The position numbers and the translations under genes were made by a program. The notes beneath the pieces are model-generated. The model made no database searches. It saw only the letters and a program-made list of their open reading frames with translations, and was not told the origin of the DNA. Below are positions 37,132 to 47,112 of a stretch of DNA of 48,447 bases, piece by piece; positions within the stretch are counted from its first letter, which is position 1, and each line of letters opens with the position of its first letter. This DNA is from Hyphomicrobiales bacterium (GTDB lineage: Bacteria; Pseudomonadota; Alphaproteobacteria; Rhizobiales; Rhizobiaceae): NCBI GenBank assembly GCA_024225445.1, contig JAAEMP010000398.1, positions 1-48,447 on the forward strand, given 5' to 3'.

Positions 37132-37572
37132 TCAACGCTTATTCGCAAAAAATTCTTTCAGCAGTTCTCCACATGATTCTGCCTGTAACCCGCCATAATA
37201 TTCAGGAATATGATGGCAAGTAGGGCTGTCAAAATACCGCACCCCATTTTCCACGCCTCCGCCTTTGATATCTTCTGCTCCAAAATAAAGCCTGCTGATG
37301 CGCGAAAATGATATTGCTGCTGCACACATCGTACATGGTTCAAGCGTTACATACAGTTCACAGCCATAAAGTCGTTCATTACCCAATGTGATCGCACCAT
37401 CACGGATAACCAAAACCTCAGCATGAGCGGTCGGATCTTTTAATTCCTGAATACGATTGCCATTTTGCGCTATGATAACACGATCCTTGACCAGCACTGC
37501 TCCCACCGGTACTTCATTGCGAAGTGCTGCAGCTTTGGCCTCGCCTATTGCCGCATCCATAAATTCAGACAT
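37132..37572 (-). CDS. tadA: tRNA-specific adenosine deaminase TadA
   Basis: This 146-residue enzyme converts adenosine 34 of tRNA-Arg to inosine. Zinc and catalytic residues are visible: His50 and Glu52 (HAEV), Cys80 and Cys83 (PCTMC). The ATG at 37572 matches the family length and has GGGGA upstream. A longer open frame to 37806 overlaps the rluB-like gene and was rejected. It is divergent from the rluB-like gene, 56 bp apart. Confidence 0.93.
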   Translation of the reverse strand: MSEFMDAAIGEAKAAALRNEVPVGAVLVKDRVIIAQNGNRIQELKDPTAHAEVLVIRDGAITLGNERLYGCELYVTLEPCTMCAAAISFSRISRLYFGAEDIKGGGVENGVRYFDSPTCHHIPEYYGGLQAESCGELLKEFFANKR

Positions 37573-37582
37573 CAAATCCCCA

Positions 37583-37604
37583 CTCAGAGTTTCGTATTGG
37601 ACAC
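37583..37604 (+). repeat. Copy 3 of the three-copy intergenic motif
   Basis: CTCAGAGTTTCG-TA-TTGGACAC sits in the 56-bp gap between tadA and the rluB-like gene, 24 bp before the rluB-like start. It matches the copy at 9084-9105 at 20 of 22 positions. Confidence 0.5.
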
Positions 37605-37628
37605 CCAGAACCTCTTGATCGAAAAGCC

Positions 37629-38735
37629 ATGATGAAAAATACAGACAAGAATACAAAACCCGCTCGCAAACGGCAACCATTGCCATCGCATAATTATGAT
37701 GTGGCGGGAAAAATTGACAAAACCGATTCATCTGGCCAAAAGCCCGAAAGAATTGCCAAACGAATGGCCCGGGCTGGCCTGTGTTCCAGACGCGAGGCTG
37801 AAGCATGGATTAACGCAGGGCGGGTCAGCGTCAATGGCAAATTGCTGGATTCTCCTGCAACCACTATCACCCTTGCCGATCGGGTTGAAGTAGATGGCAA
37901 TCCATTGCCAGGTCGTGAGCGAACCAGATTGTGGCTTTTTCACAAACCATCAGGTGTATTGTCAACCAACCATGATCCAGAAGGCCGTCCGACAATATTT
38001 GAACAACTGCCATCACATTTGCCAAGAATGTTGTCCATTGGGCGTCTTGACATGAGCACTGAAGGTCTGATTCTGATGACCAATGACGGTGGTCTGGCAA
38101 GGATACTTGAACTACCCTCCACCGGATGGCTGCGCCGTTATAAAGTGCGCGCCCATGGCAAGGTTGATCAGGTCAGACTGGAGGGACTGAAAGACGGTAT
38201 TGCCGTAGATGGCATATTATATGGTCCGGTTGAAGCTGTTGTTGATCGCGAACAAGGTTCCAATACCTGGTTGACGGTTGCCATTCGTGAAGGAAAAAAT
38301 CGGGAAGTAAAAAATGTGCTTGGCGCAATAGGACTGGAGGTAAATCGCCTGATACGATTGTCGTATGGTCCCTTTCAACTGGGTGATCTTGCCGTCGGGG
38401 AGGTTCGGGAGATACGCGCAAGAACCCTGCGTGATCAATTGGGAGAGAGGCTCGTTTCCCAATCCGGTGCAGATTTTGATGCGCCGATATTTCATCCGTC
38501 AAATATTGAATATTCCGGATCCGGAAAAACCAAATCCGGCAAAAATGCAGTTGATGCCAAGACGAGACGCAAAGTCAAACCGAAGTCCAGACAGAACAGG
38601 AAGATTTCCAAAGGTGAAATGGCAGTTGGAACAATGGAGAGATTGACCACCAGAAAGGGCCACAATCCCGAAGCAGGGAGGGGACGAAAAAGCGGCGGCA
38701 AGCCTTTTGCCAAACCCAACCGGAAATCGAAATGA
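37629..38735 (+). CDS. Ribosomal large-subunit pseudouridine synthase (RluB/RsuA family)
   Basis: This 368-residue enzyme modifies 23S rRNA uridine near position 2605 if it is RluB. It has an S4 domain (about 38-92; GLCSRREAEAWINAGRV), then the catalytic Asp141 in GRLDMSTEGL, and KNREVKNVLGAIGLEVNRLIRLSYG. A basic tail of about 90 residues, rich in Lys and Arg, follows the core and may bind RNA. The gene overlaps rsmD by 4 bases (ATGA). Confidence 0.9.
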   Translation: MMKNTDKNTKPARKRQPLPSHNYDVAGKIDKTDSSGQKPERIAKRMARAGLCSRREAEAWINAGRVSVNGKLLDSPATTITLADRVEVDGNPLPGRERTRLWLFHKPSGVLSTNHDPEGRPTIFEQLPSHLPRMLSIGRLDMSTEGLILMTNDGGLARILELPSTGWLRRYKVRAHGKVDQVRLEGLKDGIAVDGILYGPVEAVVDREQGSNTWLTVAIREGKNREVKNVLGAIGLEVNRLIRLSYGPFQLGDLAVGEVREIRARTLRDQLGERLVSQSGADFDAPIFHPSNIEYSGSGKTKSGKNAVDAKTRRKVKPKSRQNRKISKGEMAVGTMERLTTRKGHNPEAGRGRKSGGKPFAKPNRKSK

Positions 38736-39289
38736 GAATAGTTGCGGGAAAATTCCGCGGACGTAATCTTGCCACACCGAATAATAGTGAAATCAGACCG
38801 ACGACAGACCGGGTGCGTGAAAGCCTGTTTGCGATTCTTGAGAGTAGATATGCTCAACATTTGGATGGCTCCAGAATATTGGATATGTTTGCCGGAACCG
38901 GTGCGCTGGGGCTTGAAGCTATGTCGAGGGGCGCTGATTTTGCACTATTTGCGGATAATTCGACGCAAGCATGTTCGCTTGTCCGGAGAAACATCGATTC
39001 TCTGGGCTTGGAAAGGCAGACAAAAATCATGCGTATTGATGCAACCCGTATCGGGTCAGTTGGAAAAATGAAACCATTCGATCTGGTGTTTGCCGATCCT
39101 CCCTATGAAAAGGGATTGGCTGATAAATCCTTGTCGCGTCTTATTGCAGGGGGATGGCTAAATCCGGATGCGCTGATTATTATTGAAGATAAAGCAGGAA
39201 GTCCCGCACCCTCTTTATCTGCCTGTACGGTTTTGGATGAGCGAAAATTCGGGGAGACGAAAATCTGGTTTATGAAACCTCACGGATAA
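38732..39289 (+). CDS. rsmD: 16S rRNA guanine-966 N2-methyltransferase RsmD
   Basis: This 185-residue SAM enzyme has the start MRIVAGKFRGR, RPTTDRVRESLF (22-33), the SAM loop DMFAGTGALGLEAMSRGA and the catalytic DPPY (122-125). It methylates G966 of 16S rRNA. The start overlaps the stop of the pseudouridine synthase gene by 4 bases, so the two rRNA modification genes are co-translated. Confidence 0.95.
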   Translation: MRIVAGKFRGRNLATPNNSEIRPTTDRVRESLFAILESRYAQHLDGSRILDMFAGTGALGLEAMSRGADFALFADNSTQACSLVRRNIDSLGLERQTKIMRIDATRIGSVGKMKPFDLVFADPPYEKGLADKSLSRLIAGGWLNPDALIIIEDKAGSPAPSLSACTVLDERKFGETKIWFMKPHG

Positions 39290-39471
39290 TGACAAAAAGT
39301 TAAATGGTAATTTGGCAAACAATGCCATAATTTACACTTGTTATCGAAGCAGATGATAGCCAATTGTTTTGGTATTAATCCTTCAATATCGATATGCAGT
39401 AATAAAATGAAATGTGTTAACTGAGATAGGATGATAGATTGAGGCCAAGAAAACCAGAATATTTCCGGGCA

Positions 39472-40899
39472 ATGACGAAGCCAATTGTGTTGCTGGTTGT
39501 CGCGGTGGCATTACAATCAGGGCCTTTCAATCCGGTGGTTCATGCAAAAAATGCGAATGCGGTTTCAGCCTCCAACCCAGTCATTGTCAACGCTGAAAAA
39601 ATTGCATTACCGAGTGTAAATATTACCACTTTTGAGCTGGCCAATGGAATGCAGGTGGTTGTTATTCCCGATAATCGCGCACCGGTAGTCACACATATGT
39701 TATGGTATAAAGTCGGTTCTGCTGAGGATCCGGTGGGAAAATCAGGCATTGCCCATTTTCTGGAGCACTTGATGTTCAAGGGTACCAAGAGAGTGCCGGC
39801 CAATGAATTTTCTGAAAAAGTCGCTGAAATTGGCGGACAGGAAAATGCGTTTACTTCATCAGATTATACCAGCTATTACCAAAAAGTTTCCCCGAAGGCC
39901 TTGAAAATGGTGATGGCCTATGAGGCTGATCGAATGGAAAATCTGGTTTTGAGTGACAAAGATATTATTCCGGAAAGAGACGTGGTTCTGGAAGAGCGCC
40001 GATCACGCATCGCCAACAGTCCTGGTGCAATTCTGTCCGAAACACTGGAATCGGTTTTGTATCTCCATCATCCTTATGGCAATCCGGTCATTGGATATGA
40101 AAACGAAATACGCGGCTTAACCCGCCATGACGCGATTACATTCTATGACAAATATTATACGCCAAATAATGCTGTTTTGGTGGTAGCCGGTGATATTGAT
40201 GAATCAACTGTTCGTGCCTATGCCAACGATACTTACGGCAAGGTCAGAAGGCGTGCAGATCCAGGTCCTCGCAGGCGCATAACAGAGCCTGAACCGGTTA
40301 CCGCAAGATCTGTCACTTATCAGGATGAACGGGTCACCGCGCCAAGTTTGAGAAGAATGTATCTGGTACCATCTTACCATTCCGGCGAACCGGGCGAAGC
40401 TGAGGCGCTGGACATACTGGGTACAATTTTAGGCGGTACATCAATTGGCAGGCTTTACCGCCAACTGGCGATCGATAACGAGTTCGCTACTAATATTACC
40501 GCTGGCCTGAGGGGTGGTGCTATGGATATGACGCGGCTTTCAATTCGAGCTTCTCCAAGAGGGGAGACGACGATTGCCCAACTGGAAGCCGAAATTGATA
40601 AAGTCCTTAAAGATATCATCGAAAATGGCGTCAGCGCAGAAGAACTGGATCACGCCAGAAACGCCATGATAAAATCCGAAATTTATGCCAGGGACAGTCA
40701 AAGTTCAATGGCGCGAATAGTTGGGGCAGTATTTTCAGTGGGAGGGGATTTGGGTGATGTGCTGGATTGGACCGGGAGACTTGAAAAAGTGACGGTAGGT
40801 GATGTTAATCTCGTGGCCAGAAAATATCTGGTGAAGAACCGCTCGGTTACCGGTTACCTGTTGCCAAAAAAACAGACAGACGAACCCAACAAGTCATAA
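39472..40899 (+). CDS. M16 zinc peptidase, active subunit
   Basis: This 475-residue protein has a signal peptide (about 1-25, ending VHA) and the M16 zinc motif HFLEH (His95, Glu98, His99), with the further glutamate about 75 residues downstream. It resembles bacterial mitochondrial-processing-peptidase-like enzymes of the periplasm. An upstream in-frame TTG (39439) would add 11 residues; the ATG at 39472 gives a better signal peptide. The inactive partner gene follows after 9 bp. Confidence 0.9.
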   Translation: MTKPIVLLVVAVALQSGPFNPVVHAKNANAVSASNPVIVNAEKIALPSVNITTFELANGMQVVVIPDNRAPVVTHMLWYKVGSAEDPVGKSGIAHFLEHLMFKGTKRVPANEFSEKVAEIGGQENAFTSSDYTSYYQKVSPKALKMVMAYEADRMENLVLSDKDIIPERDVVLEERRSRIANSPGAILSETLESVLYLHHPYGNPVIGYENEIRGLTRHDAITFYDKYYTPNNAVLVVAGDIDESTVRAYANDTYGKVRRRADPGPRRRITEPEPVTARSVTYQDERVTAPSLRRMYLVPSYHSGEPGEAEALDILGTILGGTSIGRLYRQLAIDNEFATNITAGLRGGAMDMTRLSIRASPRGETTIAQLEAEIDKVLKDIIENGVSAEELDHARNAMIKSEIYARDSQSSMARIVGAVFSVGGDLGDVLDWTGRLEKVTVGDVNLVARKYLVKNRSVTGYLLPKKQTDEPNKS

Positions 40900-40908
40900 A
40901 TAGATCCA

Positions 40909-42228
40909 ATGGTGTTACGAATGAAATATATTTTAGTCATCATAACCAGCCTGTTTGCCCAATTTGCTATATCGGGAATGGCAGGAGCAGTCGATATTCA
41001 GCAGGTAAAATCACCTGACGGTATTAATGCGTATCTGGTCGAAAATTATACTTCGCCCTTGATTACGATTTCATTTTCATTTGCCGGAGGTGCAACTCAG
41101 GATCCCCGGGGCAAAGAGGGAGCCACCCGGTTGCTTTCAACCATGCTGGATGAAGGTGCAGGCAATATCGACGGACCTGAATATCAGGCGCTGGCTGAAA
41201 AACTGGGAATGGAGATTGGTTTCAGTGCGGAGCGGGATTATTTCACCGGCAGAATGCAGACATTGTCTGACAACTCCAGCGAATCTTTCAATTTATTGCG
41301 TCTTGCCCTGAATGAACCAGCCTTCAATTCGCAGTCCATGGAACGAATGCGTCAAGCAGTATTGTTGGATTTGAAAAGAGCGAAAACCCGCCCGCGTTCA
41401 ATAGCCTCGCGGGCTTTGCGAGAAGCTTTGTTCAAGGGTCATCCATACTCACGGTCTAAAAATGGAAGCATTGAAGCTGTTTCCAAATTGACTCGTAATG
41501 ACCTGGTCAATATTCATCGCCGTCTTCTGGTAAAAAAAGGTCTGGTAATTGGCGTGGTGGGTGCCATCAGTAAAAACGAGCTGGCACCAATTCTTGATTT
41601 TGTGTTTTCCGGATTACCTGAAGATTCGGGTCTGGATACTATCACAAATGCCAAACTTGCATTTGGCCAGAAGATCGAAAAGCAATTGGATATCAAACAG
41701 TCGATCGTCAGTTTTGCGCTTCCCGGACTAAGGCGGCAGCACCCGGATTTTTTTGCAGCATACCTCGCCAATCATATATTGGGAGGCGGTACTTTTTCAT
41801 CCAGACTTTACGATGAAGTGCGAGAAAAAAGAGGTCTTGCCTATTCGATCTATTCCCATCTGGCGACCTATTCACATGCTGCATTTACCATGATTGGATC
41901 CGCCACAAGTTCTTCAAAGGTTGATGAAACGGTGAAGATAATTCGTGATGAATTGAAGCGTATGGCTGAAAACGGTCCCAGTGCCAGGGAACTGGAAACC
42001 GCTAAAAAGTACATCATTGGTTCTTATGCAATCAGGAATCTGGATACATCTGTTAAAGTCGCAAGTGTTCTGGTTGCGATTCAGCAGATCAATCTGGGGA
42101 TAGACTACATTGACCGCCGGGAGAATCTGATCAACTCAGTTACACTGGCAGATGTAAAACGGGCAGCTTCGAAATTGCTGAATACCGAGCCTACTCTGGT
42201 AGTTGTGGGGCCAACCGGAAAAAGCTGA
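40909..42228 (+). CDS. M16 peptidase, inactive partner subunit
   Basis: This 439-residue secreted protein (signal peptide about 1-27) is an M16 homologue. At the zinc site the sequence reads GATRLLSTMLDEG, lacking the HxxEH. It still has the C-terminal M16 blocks (GGGTFSSRLYDEVREKRGLAYSIYS). As in alpha/beta pairs of this family, it probably forms a heterodimer with the preceding active peptidase, forming part of the cleft. Confidence 0.88.
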   Translation: MVLRMKYILVIITSLFAQFAISGMAGAVDIQQVKSPDGINAYLVENYTSPLITISFSFAGGATQDPRGKEGATRLLSTMLDEGAGNIDGPEYQALAEKLGMEIGFSAERDYFTGRMQTLSDNSSESFNLLRLALNEPAFNSQSMERMRQAVLLDLKRAKTRPRSIASRALREALFKGHPYSRSKNGSIEAVSKLTRNDLVNIHRRLLVKKGLVIGVVGAISKNELAPILDFVFSGLPEDSGLDTITNAKLAFGQKIEKQLDIKQSIVSFALPGLRRQHPDFFAAYLANHILGGGTFSSRLYDEVREKRGLAYSIYSHLATYSHAAFTMIGSATSSSKVDETVKIIRDELKRMAENGPSARELETAKKYIIGSYAIRNLDTSVKVASVLVAIQQINLGIDYIDRRENLINSVTLADVKRAASKLLNTEPTLVVVGPTGKS

Positions 42229-42289
42229 TTGAGAAATTTCAATTGCGATTTTGTTTAGAGGCTATGCCTTGAAAATGAGGATATGAAAA

Positions 42290-43117
42290 ATGGCAAAGAT
42301 TGGTCTGGCACTTGGCGGTGGCGGTGCGCGTGGCATTGCTCATATTCATGTACTCGAGGCATTTGATGATCTGGGTGTAAAACCTGCCGTCATATCCGGT
42401 TCCTCCATCGGATCCATCATTGGTGCTGGATATGCTGCGGGCATGAGCGGAGCGGAGGTGCGTGAATATGTGATACAAACATTTACCAAAAGTTCGCAGG
42501 TGCTCGCCAAATTCTGGCAAATGCGAACTTCGGCCATCAGCGGACTTTTTGGCAAAGACAAAAAAAGGTTCGCCGAATTTGATCCACTTAATGTAATGAA
42601 TACTTTTCTGCCCGCTGACCTGCCTCGTGAATTTTCTGAGCTGGAAATTCCCATGAAAATTCTGGTCGCAGATTTTTATGAGATGACAGAAACTGTTCTG
42701 AGTGAGGGAGATCTATTTCAGGCGCTGGCAGCGACCGCGGCAATTCCGGTTATGTTTCGCCCGCAAATTGTCGATCAGCGTGTGGTTGTTGATGGCGGAA
42801 TTCTGAATCCGGTTCCATTTGATGTGCTTGGAGATGATATGGACCTGATCGTCGCTGTGGATGTGGTTGGTCGGCCCGTCGGGGAAAATCCACAGTTGCC
42901 CAAACGCAAGGAGCTTGGCTATGGGACATTGCAACTATTGATGCAGAGAATTACCAGTTTGAAAATTGAGCAAAACAAACCGGATCTTTTGATCAGGCCG
43001 GATGTTCATGAATACCGGGTTCTGGATTTTCTGAAAACTGAAGAAATTTTGTGGAATACATTTGAAACCCGTCAGGATACAAGGCAGCGTCTCGAAAAAT
43101 TGCTGAGTGATTTGTAA
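42290..43117 (+). CDS. Patatin-like phospholipase (RssA-like)
   Basis: This 275-residue protein has the patatin fold. The oxyanion stretch is LALGGGGARGIAHI (6-19), the nucleophile Ser39 lies in GSSIG (37-41) and the catalytic Asp168 is in DGG. Between them is an alpha-helical part. It hydrolyses ester bonds of phospholipids, and some family members act in secretion or signalling. It begins 61 bp after the M16 genes and is convergent with the MATE gene. Confidence 0.9.
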   Translation: MAKIGLALGGGGARGIAHIHVLEAFDDLGVKPAVISGSSIGSIIGAGYAAGMSGAEVREYVIQTFTKSSQVLAKFWQMRTSAISGLFGKDKKRFAEFDPLNVMNTFLPADLPREFSELEIPMKILVADFYEMTETVLSEGDLFQALAATAAIPVMFRPQIVDQRVVVDGGILNPVPFDVLGDDMDLIVAVDVVGRPVGENPQLPKRKELGYGTLQLLMQRITSLKIEQNKPDLLIRPDVHEYRVLDFLKTEEILWNTFETRQDTRQRLEKLLSDL

Positions 43118-43157
43118 TTGAGGCCAAATGATAAGTAGTCAATGCAGTAAGCATTTT

Positions 43158-44537
43158 CTATATTTTTTGTGCAATTGGTTGACTTTCAGGCAAACGCTTG
43201 ATCACTCCAAAGCAAACCAGCACTGCTGCAATGCCAAATATTACCCCACCGAATCCAAAACCAATTAGCGCGCCGTTTGGCCCCCAGTAAGATCCTGCCC
43301 ATGCAAACGGAATGGTGCCAATAGTAGCCCTGCCCCAATTGAATAAAGTTGACAGCAGCGGGTAACCAAGATTATTGAAGGCTGCATTTGCGACAAACAA
43401 GCCTCCCTGGAAAAGGTAGGTTCCGCCAATCAGGATACTGAACAATTTCACCAGGTCGGCAGCTTCATCTACTGCGCCAAATATCAAAATTATCTGATTG
43501 GCAAAGATTGCCAACAATGCCCATACAGTCATTGTGTATAGAAAAGTAAACAGCAAACTGTTCCACATTGTCGAATTGATCCGGTCATAATGCCCGGCGC
43601 CAAGGTTCTGACCCAATATGGGGCCCACTGCCGCAGAAAGTGTAAACACCGCCACAAATGCCAAAGGTACCAGCCGTCCAATTATCGTCCATCCTGCAAC
43701 CGCACTGTTGCCAAATTCGGACATCACGGCGGTCATATACGCATTACTGAATGGCGTTGCTATTTGGGTCATCGTTGCAGGAATCGCGATAACCAGAAAC
43801 GGCCTGATCATCACCTTAAGTTGCCTGCTATCAGGCATCGCTATCATTTTATGAATGAGCCAGGTTCCGTGTAGCCCTATCAACATCAAGACTATTCGGG
43901 TGACAAATGTGGTAATTGCTGCACCTTGAACGCCCAATTCAAGGTAAATGATCAAAATCGGATCAAGAATGGCAGCCGAGATACCAGCACTTAGCGTCAC
44001 ATACATTGCCCGCCTCGCATCACCGATTGCCCGCAGCAACCCGGAACAGCACATACCAAATCCCATAAAAGGGATTGCCAATGTTACAATTTGCATGAAG
44101 TTGAGGGCTACCTCATGCGTTATTCCGCTTGCGCCGAGCAAACTCAGGATTGGAGATAGCAGCGGGTATAAGATGATTGCGCTGAGTGTATTGGTGACGA
44201 CAACGTAAACCAGCATAGAACCCGACTTGAACCTGGCATCTTCAAAACTGCCGGCTCCCAGTGCTCTTGAGACAATTGCAGTTGCCGCGATGGTAAATCC
44301 AATGCTGATCGAAATGGTAAAAAACATGATTGTCGAGGCATAGCCGACCGCGGCGGTCAATACCTGGTCGCCCAGCATTGAAATGTAATACAGATTAAGG
44401 ATATCAACGGTAAATAATGAAACCAGACCGATTGCCCCGGCCAGGGTCATCGAAATGACATGGCGCAATGTCGAGCCGGATGTGAAAACCGCATTTTGCT
44501 GAAGGTTGGGCTGGATATCGGCGGGTTGATCGGACAA
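43158..44537 (-). CDS. MATE family efflux transporter
   Basis: This 459-residue membrane protein has about 12 hydrophobic segments and MATE features (ISMTLAGAIGLVSLFTVDILNLYYISMLG near the start and VGPILGQNLGAGHYDR in the second half). It exports drugs or metabolites with sodium or protons. A TTG at 44537 with AGGA 9 bases upstream is chosen; a longer frame reaches 44678 but overlaps the divergent pmbA gene start and begins with unusual sequence. Confidence 0.85.
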   Translation of the reverse strand: MSDQPADIQPNLQQNAVFTSGSTLRHVISMTLAGAIGLVSLFTVDILNLYYISMLGDQVLTAAVGYASTIMFFTISISIGFTIAATAIVSRALGAGSFEDARFKSGSMLVYVVVTNTLSAIILYPLLSPILSLLGASGITHEVALNFMQIVTLAIPFMGFGMCCSGLLRAIGDARRAMYVTLSAGISAAILDPILIIYLELGVQGAAITTFVTRIVLMLIGLHGTWLIHKMIAMPDSRQLKVMIRPFLVIAIPATMTQIATPFSNAYMTAVMSEFGNSAVAGWTIIGRLVPLAFVAVFTLSAAVGPILGQNLGAGHYDRINSTMWNSLLFTFLYTMTVWALLAIFANQIILIFGAVDEAADLVKLFSILIGGTYLFQGGLFVANAAFNNLGYPLLSTLFNWGRATIGTIPFAWAGSYWGPNGALIGFGFGGVIFGIAAVLVCFGVIKRLPESQPIAQKI

Positions 44538-44665
44538 ACCTGATTTTCCTGCAAGGTTGGAAAAATATTTGGGCGTTAGAAACAAGGCTATTGGTTGGCA
44601 TGGAAAAAGAGAATACTTGAAGCAATTGCAATAGGCTATTATGCAGTCAAACAAAAGGATATAAT

Positions 44666-46009
44666 ATGCCCTCATCAACCCGACTGAATTTGCTCGAAGG
44701 TCAAGCAGCTGAACTTGTAGAACTGGCTCTCAAAGCCGGTGCAGATCAATGCGATTGTGTCGTTGCCCGAAGTCAGTCTCTTGGCGTTTCCGTTCGTGAC
44801 GGCAAGCTTGAAGATACTGATCGTTCCGAAAGTGATTCGTTTTCTCTGCGAGTTTTTTGCGGTCAGCGTACTGCCAGCGTATCGGCAAATCAGGCGGATG
44901 ATCTGACAGAGCTTTGTGACCGGGCTGTAGCTATGGCCAGAGTCTCGCCTGATGACCCCCATGCAATGTTGGCTCCGGTTGAGCGTCTGGCAAAAAATGT
45001 ACCCGATCTGGATTTGTATGATGAACATGAGCCAGAGGTATCCGCGATGAGTTCAGCCGCGCTGGAATGCGAAGCAGCAGGACTTGGCGTGGAAGGCGTT
45101 TCCAAATCCATGGGAGCCAGTAACAGTTGGGGTATGACCGGGTTTGTTTTGGCCACATCAAACGGATTTTCCGGCAGCTATTCTCTTTCTCGCCATTCTT
45201 GTTCTGCAGCAATGATTGCCGGGGAGGGTACATCAATGCAGCGCGATTATGATTATGATACCAAAACCCATATAGAGGATCTGCAATCCCCGGAATCGAT
45301 CGGTCGATCAGCCGGCGAGCGGGTAATAAAACGACTGAATCCAAGGCAGGTAGCCAGTGGCGAATTTCCGGTAGTTTTTGACCGAAGGCAGACTGCCGGA
45401 TTATTGGGAACTCTGGCAGGCGCCATCAATGGCACTTCAATCACTCGCAAAACCAGTTTCCTGCGTGATCTCATGGAGGAGCAGATATGCGATAACAGCG
45501 TGAACATTATCTGTGATCCTCTGATAAGACGGGGACTTGGTTCGCGTCCGGTCGATGGAGAGGGTATTGAAACGGCACCCATTAATTTTGTTGAAAACGG
45601 CATCCTTAAACAATGGGTGCTGGATTGCTCCACCGCTCATGAGCTTGGATTGAGTTCCAATGCAAGGGCAGTCAGAAGCGGTTCGGGAACAGCTCCTTCA
45701 ACCACAAATCTGTACATGGAAAATGGCAATGCCAGCCTGGAGGAAATGATCGGTTCCATCAAATCGGGTCTCTACCTTGACGAAACAATTGGTCATGGAA
45801 TTAACATGGTCAACGGTAACTACTCCAAGGGGGCTGGTGGCTTTTGGATTGAGAATGGTCAAATCACCTTCCCGGTCAATGAAATCACCATAGCAGGAAA
45901 TCTCAAGGATATTTTTCTGTCGATGACACCGGCCAATGATCTGGAATTCAAAAATGCAACCAATGCGCCAAGTTTGCTTGTGGAGGGAATGACCATTGGC
46001 GGGAAATAG
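44666..46009 (+). CDS. pmbA: TldE/PmbA family metalloprotease partner
   Basis: This 447-residue protein is of the TldD/PmbA family. It lacks the HExxxH zinc motif of TldD, which fits the non-catalytic PmbA (TldE) subunit. The C-terminal RSGSGTAPSTTNLYMENG and NYSKGAGGFWIENGQITFPVNEITIAGNL blocks are visible in separate parts. Together TldD-TldE degrades small peptides and processes microcins. It overlaps the next gene by 14 bases. Confidence 0.9.
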   Translation: MPSSTRLNLLEGQAAELVELALKAGADQCDCVVARSQSLGVSVRDGKLEDTDRSESDSFSLRVFCGQRTASVSANQADDLTELCDRAVAMARVSPDDPHAMLAPVERLAKNVPDLDLYDEHEPEVSAMSSAALECEAAGLGVEGVSKSMGASNSWGMTGFVLATSNGFSGSYSLSRHSCSAAMIAGEGTSMQRDYDYDTKTHIEDLQSPESIGRSAGERVIKRLNPRQVASGEFPVVFDRRQTAGLLGTLAGAINGTSITRKTSFLRDLMEEQICDNSVNIICDPLIRRGLGSRPVDGEGIETAPINFVENGILKQWVLDCSTAHELGLSSNARAVRSGSGTAPSTTNLYMENGNASLEEMIGSIKSGLYLDETIGHGINMVNGNYSKGAGGFWIENGQITFPVNEITIAGNLKDIFLSMTPANDLEFKNATNAPSLLVEGMTIGGK

Positions 46010-46787
46010 TGACGAGGACATCAACTTGCTGGCAGAAATTGCTGCACAGGCAGGTGAAATTGCAATGAAATATTTTCGCTCTGAGAATGAAGTCTGGATG
46101 AAGACCGGTAATTCACCTGTATCCCGGGCTGATATGGAAGTTAACGAGTTTTTGCATGAAAAATTGCGGTCCGCTCGACCACAATATGGTTGGCTTTCGG
46201 AAGAAACCGAAGACAACAACGATCGGTTGGATCACAAGAGAGTGTTTGTCGTTGATCCGATTGATGGAACAAGAGGGTTTATCAATGGTTCGGATGAATG
46301 GTGCATTTCTATCGCTGTAGTCGAGGCCGGCAGGCCAATAGCGGCAATTCTTGAGTGCCCGGCCTTGAAAGAGTGTTATATTGCTAATCAAGGTCAGCAA
46401 TCATTGCTAAACGGGAAATTGATGAATTCTCTTCAGCCCGAAGAGATCAGGCATGTCACGGGTTCACAGAAAATTTTGGATATGATTGAATCTGCAACTT
46501 CGATGGATATCTCAATTACCGCTTTTGTACCCTCTTTGGCATATCGTATCGCCATGGTTGCTAGTGGGAAAATAGATCTGGCTATTGCAAGGTCAGGTGC
46601 CCATGATTGGGATTTGGCAGCCGCAGATCTTGTATTGTCCAATGCAGGGGGACAGCTTTCGGGCCTGGATGGTCAACAGCTATTATATAATCGCGAAAAA
46701 TTGCGCCATGAGGCTTTGATAGGTTTCCCAATAAATTTACGAGATGACGCATTAAAACTTGCGAAATCTCCTGGCATTCTTCATTAA
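45996..46787 (+). CDS. Inositol monophosphatase family protein (CysQ-like)
   Basis: This 263-residue phosphatase has the metal-binding WLSEET (Glu70), DPIDGT (Asp87 and Asp90) and the C-terminal HDWDLAAADLV (near 203-213). It removes phosphate from inositol phosphate or from 3'-phosphoadenosine 5'-phosphate. It starts with TTG at 45996, with GGAGGG (45982-45987) 8 bases upstream, inside the end of pmbA. Confidence 0.88.
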   Translation: MAGNSDEDINLLAEIAAQAGEIAMKYFRSENEVWMKTGNSPVSRADMEVNEFLHEKLRSARPQYGWLSEETEDNNDRLDHKRVFVVDPIDGTRGFINGSDEWCISIAVVEAGRPIAAILECPALKECYIANQGQQSLLNGKLMNSLQPEEIRHVTGSQKILDMIESATSMDISITAFVPSLAYRIAMVASGKIDLAIARSGAHDWDLAAADLVLSNAGGQLSGLDGQQLLYNREKLRHEALIGFPINLRDDALKLAKSPGILH

Positions 46788-46823
46788 GGCATAAATAAAC
46801 TCAACTGATTTGGAGATCCGTCA

Positions 46824-47078
46824 ATGACCGGTGAAACCGCAGATATGGATGATAAACAGCTACTTCATTTTGTATTTGGTGGAGAGTTGGAGGATTTGCA
46901 GGGTATGAAATTCCGTGATTTGGAAAACCTGGATCTGGTTGGTATTTATCCAAGTTACCGGGCTGCCCATATAGCCTGGAAATCGAAAGCTCAGCAAACT
47001 GTGGATAATGCCCTTATGCGATATTTTATCGTTCATATGCACCGGTTGCTGGATCCTGAAACGGATGATCAAGCCTAA
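46824..47078 (+). CDS. DUF4170 family protein
   Basis: This 84-residue protein matches the DUF4170 pattern (LLHFVFGGELEDLQG, DLVGIYPSYRAAHIAWKSKAQ, and RYFIVHMHRLLDPE). The family is a short alphaproteobacterial protein of unknown function, usually in this operon between cysQ-like and DUF374 genes. There are 36 bp before it and 34 bp after it. Confidence 0.85.
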   Translation: MTGETADMDDKQLLHFVFGGELEDLQGMKFRDLENLDLVGIYPSYRAAHIAWKSKAQQTVDNALMRYFIVHMHRLLDPETDDQA

Positions 47079-47112
47079 TGGTCATATTTACGCTTATGCT
47101 TGAAATTTTTGC

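Noticed and set aside
37573-37806. Long N-terminal extension of tadA
   Set aside because: It would overlap the divergent pseudouridine synthase gene, and the ATG at 37572 gives the normal TadA length and motifs.
44538-44678. N-terminal extension of the MATE gene
   Set aside because: It overlaps the start of pmbA and does not resemble the MATE N-terminus; the TTG at 44537 has a ribosome binding site.
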